From contig NZ_CAMYMK010000002.1 of assembly GCF_947259545.1 (NCBI RefSeq), forward strand, positions 806,001 through 870,000: a DNA stretch of 64,000 nucleotides. Reading direction: 5' to 3'. This document shows positions 60,452 through 64,000 of the stretch, in pieces (within the stretch, counting starts at the first letter, position 1; every line of letters starts with the position of its first letter). The notes below the pieces were generated by a model. That model was given only the letters and a program-made list of their open reading frames with translations, was not told where the DNA came from and did not search any database. The translations under genes and the position numbers were made by a program. The DNA is from an uncultured Marinobacter sp. (GTDB taxonomy: Bacteria; Pseudomonadota; Gammaproteobacteria; Pseudomonadales; Oleiphilaceae).

Positions 60452-61096
60452 ATGACCGACTCCATCACCATCGCTTTGTCGAAGGGGCGAATCCTCGATG
60501 AAACCCTGCCATTGCTCGCGGAAGCGGGCATTGAGCTGGTTGACGACATCAAGAAATCCCGCAAGCTGGTGTTCCCCACCACCGACCCCAGCGTACGGGT
60601 GCTGATTATCCGCGCCACGGACGTACCCACCTATGTGCAATATGGTGGCGCGGACCTCGGGGTAACCGGTAAGGATGTCCTGATGGAGCACGGCGGCGAT
60701 GGTCTCTACGAGCCGCTGGATCTGAACATTTCCCGCTGCCGCCTGATGACCGCCGGCCCGAAGGATAAGCCGGCGCCGGCGGGTCGAATCCGCGTGGCCA
60801 CCAAGTTCGTTAACCTGGCCCGCCGCTATTACTCGGCCCAGGGACGGCAGGCGGATATCATCAAGCTTTACGGTGCTATGGAGCTCGCTCCGATCCTGAA
60901 CCTTGCCGATGAGATTGTCGATATAGTGGATACCGGCAATACCTTGAAAGCCAATGGCCTGGAACCAAGGGATCTGATCGAACACATCAGCAGCCGTTTG
61001 GTGGTCAATCGCGCTTCTATGAAGATGAAACATGAGCGGATTAACCCCATAATCGAAAAAATGTCCGCTGCTGTGGACAAGCGCCGGCAGGACTAA
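60452..61096 (+). CDS. hisG: ATP phosphoribosyltransferase, short form
   Basis: First step of histidine synthesis. 214 residues from ATG 60452 (GGAAGGA ahead); the ATG at 60419 overlapping the murA stop is less supported. The short HisG lacks the regulatory ACT-like domain and normally needs HisZ, which is not in this window. Motif: [17 protein letters not shown]. Confidence 0.96.
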   Translation: MTDSITIALSKGRILDETLPLLAEAGIELVDDIKKSRKLVFPTTDPSVRVLIIRATDVPTYVQYGGADLGVTGKDVLMEHGGDGLYEPLDLNISRCRLMTAGPKDKPAPAGRIRVATKFVNLARRYYSAQGRQADIIKLYGAMELAPILNLADEIVDIVDTGNTLKANGLEPRDLIEHISSRLVVNRASMKMKHERINPIIEKMSAAVDKRRQD

Positions 61097-61116
61097 TAAG
61101 GCGAATTTGGGAGTAC

Positions 61117-61226
61117 GAAGCGGTCAGGTAGGGCTTTCCAAAACACGCTCAAGCACATCCATGTGACGCTTGGGCTCCGCCATCCATGGCTCCGCACAGT
61201 TTTGGAAAGCCCTACCTGACCGCTTC
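61117..61226. repeat. Branched palindromic element, copy F
   Basis: Arms 61117-61144 and 61199-61226 are 28 bp and perfectly complementary; TTGGG (61107-61111) and CCCAA (61227-61231) can extend the stem past a 5-base bulge. The 54-base core has hairpins CACATCCATGTG and GCCATCCATGGC, the latter bordered on both sides by CTCCG. It lies 20 bases after hisG and 87 before hisD. Confidence 0.93.
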
Positions 61227-61313
61227 CCCAAGTGCTGTATTGCCTTCGAGTGCTTTGGTGCATCCAGCCAGTTTTATACAGTGGAGTAATCCTCCGAATA
61301 CAGGAAAGGTGAA

Positions 61314-62627
61314 ATGACCGACATCAGCATCACTAGATTAAATGCTTCCCAGAGTGACTTTGACAGTGCACTGGCCAAACTCCTGGCCTGGGACGACAGC
61401 GTGGATCATCAGGTGAATGAGTCGGTGCGTCATATCCTGCATGAAGTGAAAACCCGCGGTGACCAGGCAGTTCTCGAGTTTACCGAGAAGTTTGATCGCC
61501 TGAAGGTTGGCAGTGTTTCCGAACTGGAAATGGATCAGAGCCGACTGCAAAAGGCGTTGGGCGCCATTCCGGAAGACCAGCGTGTGGCCCTGGAAAAGGC
61601 TGCCGAGCGGGTTCGCAGTTATCACGAGCACCAGAACCAGAAGTCTTGGCAGTACCAGGACGAAGACGGCACAGTGCTTGGACAGAAAGTCACGCCGCTG
61701 GATCGGGCAGGGCTTTACGTGCCCGGCGGCAAGGCCGCGTATCCGTCTTCCGTGCTGATGAACGCCATTCCTGCCAAGGTTGCCGGTGTGAGCGAAGTGG
61801 TCATGGTGGTTCCGACACCGGACGGTGTGGTGAACGATATGGTGCTGGCTTCTGCGGCCATTGCTGGCGTTGATCGTGTATTCACCGTTGGTGGCGCTCA
61901 GGCAGTTGCCGCGTTGGCCTACGGCACTGAGACCATTCCTGCCGTCGACAAGATCGTCGGCCCAGGGAACATCTTTGTTGCCACTGCCAAACGCGAAGTC
62001 TTTGGCACCGTCGGTATCGATATGATCGCCGGCCCGTCGGAAATTCTCGTCATCTGCGACGGCAAAACCGATCCCGACTGGATTGCCATGGACCTCTTCT
62101 CCCAGGCCGAACACGACGAACAGGCCCAGTCCATCCTGATCAGCCCGGATGTGGAATTTCTCGACGCGGTCGAAGCCAGCATCAATAAACTGCTGCCGAC
62201 CATGGAGCGGGCGGATATCATCCGTACCTCCATGACCGACCGTGCCGCTCTTATCCAGGTCGCCGATCTCAGCGAAGCCGCCAGGGTCTCCAACCGGATT
62301 GCCCCGGAACACCTGGAGCTTTCTGTGGAAGACCCCGAGGCACTGGTCGAAGAAATCCGCCACGCCGGCGCCATCTTTATGGGCCGCTACACAGCCGAAG
62401 CTCTCGGCGACTACTGTGCCGGCCCGAACCACGTATTGCCGACCAGCGCCACGGCGCGGTTCTCATCGCCGCTAGGGGTTTATGACTTCCAGAAGCGCTC
62501 GTCCATCATCGGTTTCAGTGCCGAGGGGGCTGATCGCATGGGGCGCGTGGCGTCAGTCTTGGCCCGAGGCGAGGGTTTGACTGCTCATGCGCGGTCGGCG
62601 GAATATCGGATTAAGGGTGAGAAATGA
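61314..62627 (+). CDS. hisD: Histidinol dehydrogenase
   Basis: Zinc enzyme for the last two oxidations to histidine. 437 residues with [18 protein letters not shown], the metal/catalytic [10 protein letters not shown] and [17 protein letters not shown] lies five bases before the ATG; overlaps hisC by four bases. Separated from hisG by element F, so its transcription may depend on read-through or on a weak TATACA box at 61275. Confidence 0.97.
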   Translation: MTDISITRLNASQSDFDSALAKLLAWDDSVDHQVNESVRHILHEVKTRGDQAVLEFTEKFDRLKVGSVSELEMDQSRLQKALGAIPEDQRVALEKAAERVRSYHEHQNQKSWQYQDEDGTVLGQKVTPLDRAGLYVPGGKAAYPSSVLMNAIPAKVAGVSEVVMVVPTPDGVVNDMVLASAAIAGVDRVFTVGGAQAVAALAYGTETIPAVDKIVGPGNIFVATAKREVFGTVGIDMIAGPSEILVICDGKTDPDWIAMDLFSQAEHDEQAQSILISPDVEFLDAVEASINKLLPTMERADIIRTSMTDRAALIQVADLSEAARVSNRIAPEHLELSVEDPEALVEEIRHAGAIFMGRYTAEALGDYCAGPNHVLPTSATARFSSPLGVYDFQKRSSIIGFSAEGADRMGRVASVLARGEGLTAHARSAEYRIKGEK

Positions 62628-63676
62628 GTAAGTTCTGGAGCCCGTTGGTCAACGATCTGGTGCCATATGTACCGGGCGAACAGCCGAAGATGGCGAATCT
62701 GGTGAAATTGAACACCAACGAAAACCCCTTTGGCCCGTCACCGAAAGTCATCGAAGCCATCCAGGCCGAACTGAACGACAGCCTCCGCCTCTACCCGGAC
62801 CCGGAAGGCGAAAGCTTGCGCCAGACCATCGCCGGCTATCACAACGTCAAGCCCGAACAAGTCTTCCTCGGCAACGGCTCCGACGAAGTCCTGGCCCATA
62901 TTTTCTATGGCCTGTTCCAGCACGGCGAACCCGTATTGTTCCCGGACATCACTTACAGTTTCTACCCGGTGTACTGCGGCCTCTACAACATCGAAGGCAA
63001 AACCATCCCGCTGACCGACGCCTTCGAAATCAACCCGGCGGACTACAAACAGCCTAACGGCGGCGTGATCTTCCCGAACCCCAACGCCCCGACCGGTCGT
63101 TACCTGGGGCTTGAGCACGTGGAAGAAATCCTGCAGGCCAACCCCGACCGGGTAGTGGTGGTCGACGAAGCCTACATCGACTTCGGCGGTGAAAGCGCGA
63201 TTGCATTGGTCGATAAGTATCCGAACCTGCTGGTCAGCCAGACGCTGTCGAAAGCCCGCTCACTGGCCGGTTTGCGCGTTGGCTTTGCAGTAGGGCACCC
63301 GGATCTGATTGAAGCCCTCAACCGCGTCAAAAACAGCTTCAACAGCTACCCTCTGGATCGTCTGGCCCTCGCTGGCGCAAAAGCCGCCTACGAAGACGAA
63401 GCCTGGTTCCAGAAATGCTGCGACGGTGTGATTTCCGAGCGTGAGCGAGTGACCAAAGCGCTGGAAGATCTGAGTTTCGAGGTGCTGCCGTCAAAAGCCA
63501 ACTTCATCTTCGCCCGTCACAAAACTGAGGCCGGTGAAGCCTTGGCGAAAGGCCTCAGAGAGCAGGGCATCATAGTCCGGCACTTTAACAAACCCAGAAT
63601 CAGTGACTTTCTCAGAATCACCATTGGAACGCCAGAGCAGAATGATGCGCTGATTGCTGGCCTCAAGTCTTTGTAG
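62624..63676 (+). CDS. hisC: Histidinol-phosphate aminotransferase
   Basis: PLP aminotransferase, 350 residues. [24 protein letters not shown] and the Schiff-base lysine in [17 protein letters not shown]. Start overlaps hisD (ATGA). The order hisG-hisD-hisC without the rest of the his genes is as in Pseudomonas. Confidence 0.97.
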   Translation: MSKFWSPLVNDLVPYVPGEQPKMANLVKLNTNENPFGPSPKVIEAIQAELNDSLRLYPDPEGESLRQTIAGYHNVKPEQVFLGNGSDEVLAHIFYGLFQHGEPVLFPDITYSFYPVYCGLYNIEGKTIPLTDAFEINPADYKQPNGGVIFPNPNAPTGRYLGLEHVEEILQANPDRVVVVDEAYIDFGGESAIALVDKYPNLLVSQTLSKARSLAGLRVGFAVGHPDLIEALNRVKNSFNSYPLDRLALAGAKAAYEDEAWFQKCCDGVISERERVTKALEDLSFEVLPSKANFIFARHKTEAGEALAKGLREQGIIVRHFNKPRISDFLRITIGTPEQNDALIAGLKSL

Positions 63677-63694
63677 CCTTCTGTTTTGGTGGTA

Positions 63695-63885
63695 AAGCGG
63701 GGCGGCCAGGGCCTTCCGGGAAACGCTACAAGCACCCGCAAGCGGGTCCGGCCAGCAATCGCAGATTGCTGGCGCTCAGCGGCACATGAAGCTGCGCTTC
63801 ATAAACGTTTGCTTCGCCCATGTGCGCTTGATCTCCGGCCATCCATGGCCTCCGACATTCCCGGAAGGCCCTGGCCGCCCCGCTT
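63695..63885. repeat. Branched palindromic element, copy G (expanded)
   Basis: Arms 63695-63722 and 63858-63885, 28 bp, perfectly complementary. The 135-base core is the family core with about 80 extra bases inside the first hairpin. The extra part forms its own stems: ACCCGC/GCGGGT, CCAGCAATC/GATTGCTGG, ATGAAGC/GCTTCAT, enclosed by GCACATG/CATGTGC. The second hairpin, GGCCATCCATGGCC, is normal. Lies 18 bases after the hisC stop and 37 before nif3. Confidence 0.9.
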
Positions 63886-63922
63886 CTCAAACTAAGGTGA
63901 TATCGCTAACAGGAGTTTGGTT

Positions 63923-64000
63923 ATGGCCGATAGAAACGAGATTCTCAACACAATCGAACAATGGCTCCAGCCCGAAAACTTTCAGGACTACTGCCCGAAC
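63923..64000 (+). CDS. Nif3-like dinuclear metal protein, N-terminal fragment
   Basis: ATG 63923 with CAGGAG about eight bases ahead; 26 codons are visible before the window ends. ADRNEILNTIEQWLQ and DYCPN match the start of Nif3/YbgI proteins (which continue GLQVEG), hexamers with a dinuclear metal centre and unclear function. In Pseudomonas the nif3 homologue also follows hisC, which supports the call. Confidence 0.75.
   Translation, partial: MADRNEILNTIEQWLQPENFQDYCPN

Overview
The window reads as chromosomal DNA of a marine gammaproteobacterium, most likely Marinobacter or a close relative. The basis is the protein sequences, a moderately high GC content, and a gene order close to that I recall for Pseudomonas (gatCAB | mreBCD-maf-rng-yhdP-nit; rpoN-hpf-ptsN-rapZ-ptsO; lpt/kds/mla; ibaG-murA-hisGDC-nif3). 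This is inference from sequence alone. I see no rRNA, tRNA, CRISPR array, prophage or insertion sequence.

Layout. 0-5.5 kb: end of an FAD oxidoreductase, comF, and a tight biotin operon bioBFHCD behind a candidate BirA operator. 5.6-6.5 kb: a miniature flagellar-rod-like protein beside a SprA-type putative metalloprotease. 6.7-10.6 kb: two paralogous 600-residue acyl-CoA dehydrogenases, each with its own intrinsic terminator; the first has a PsrA-like operator. 10.7-11.7 kb: a secreted endonuclease I-like protein and a small coiled-coil protein. 11.7-23.2 kb: envelope and translation housekeeping (leuS-lptE-holA; miaB-ybeZ-ybeY-corC-lnt; ybeL; trmH). 23.2-26.7 kb: an AT-richer accessory stretch with an orphan Tle1-type lipase effector, its DUF2931 lipoprotein partner and a solute-binding protein. 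26.9-36.6 kb: yejK, cysDN (CysN carries a decayed APS-kinase tail), a PilZ protein, rimO and gatCAB. 37-46 kb: mreBCD-maf-rng-yhdP-nit. 46-55.5 kb (minus strand): kdsD-kdsC-lptCAB-rpoN-hpf-ptsN-rapZ-ptsO-mgtE-yjgA. 55.6-64 kb (plus strand): mlaFEDCB, ibaG-murA-hisG-hisD-hisC and the start of nif3. Much of the second half builds the envelope: LPS (kds, lpt), phospholipid asymmetry (mla), peptidoglycan (murA, mre) and the nitrogen-PTS regulators.

The most unusual feature is a family of seven intergenic elements (16.05, 20.76, 32.95, 33.16, 36.66, 61.12 and 63.70 kb). Each has two outer arms of 25-28 bp that are perfectly complementary to each other (one G-T pair in one copy), yet the arm sequence differs completely between copies. 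The arms enclose a conserved core, usually 54 nt, with two small hairpins that share a CATCCATG-like apex, so each copy should fold as a three-way junction. None is followed by a U-tract, so they are not ordinary intrinsic terminators, and two lie in divergent promoter regions. Conserved cores inside non-homologous but self-complementary arms are hard to explain by ordinary copying of a transposable element; this is my candidate for an undescribed system. A second, smaller family (GTCGGAT...ATCCGAC palindromes) has four copies, two of which overlap the stop codons of genes.
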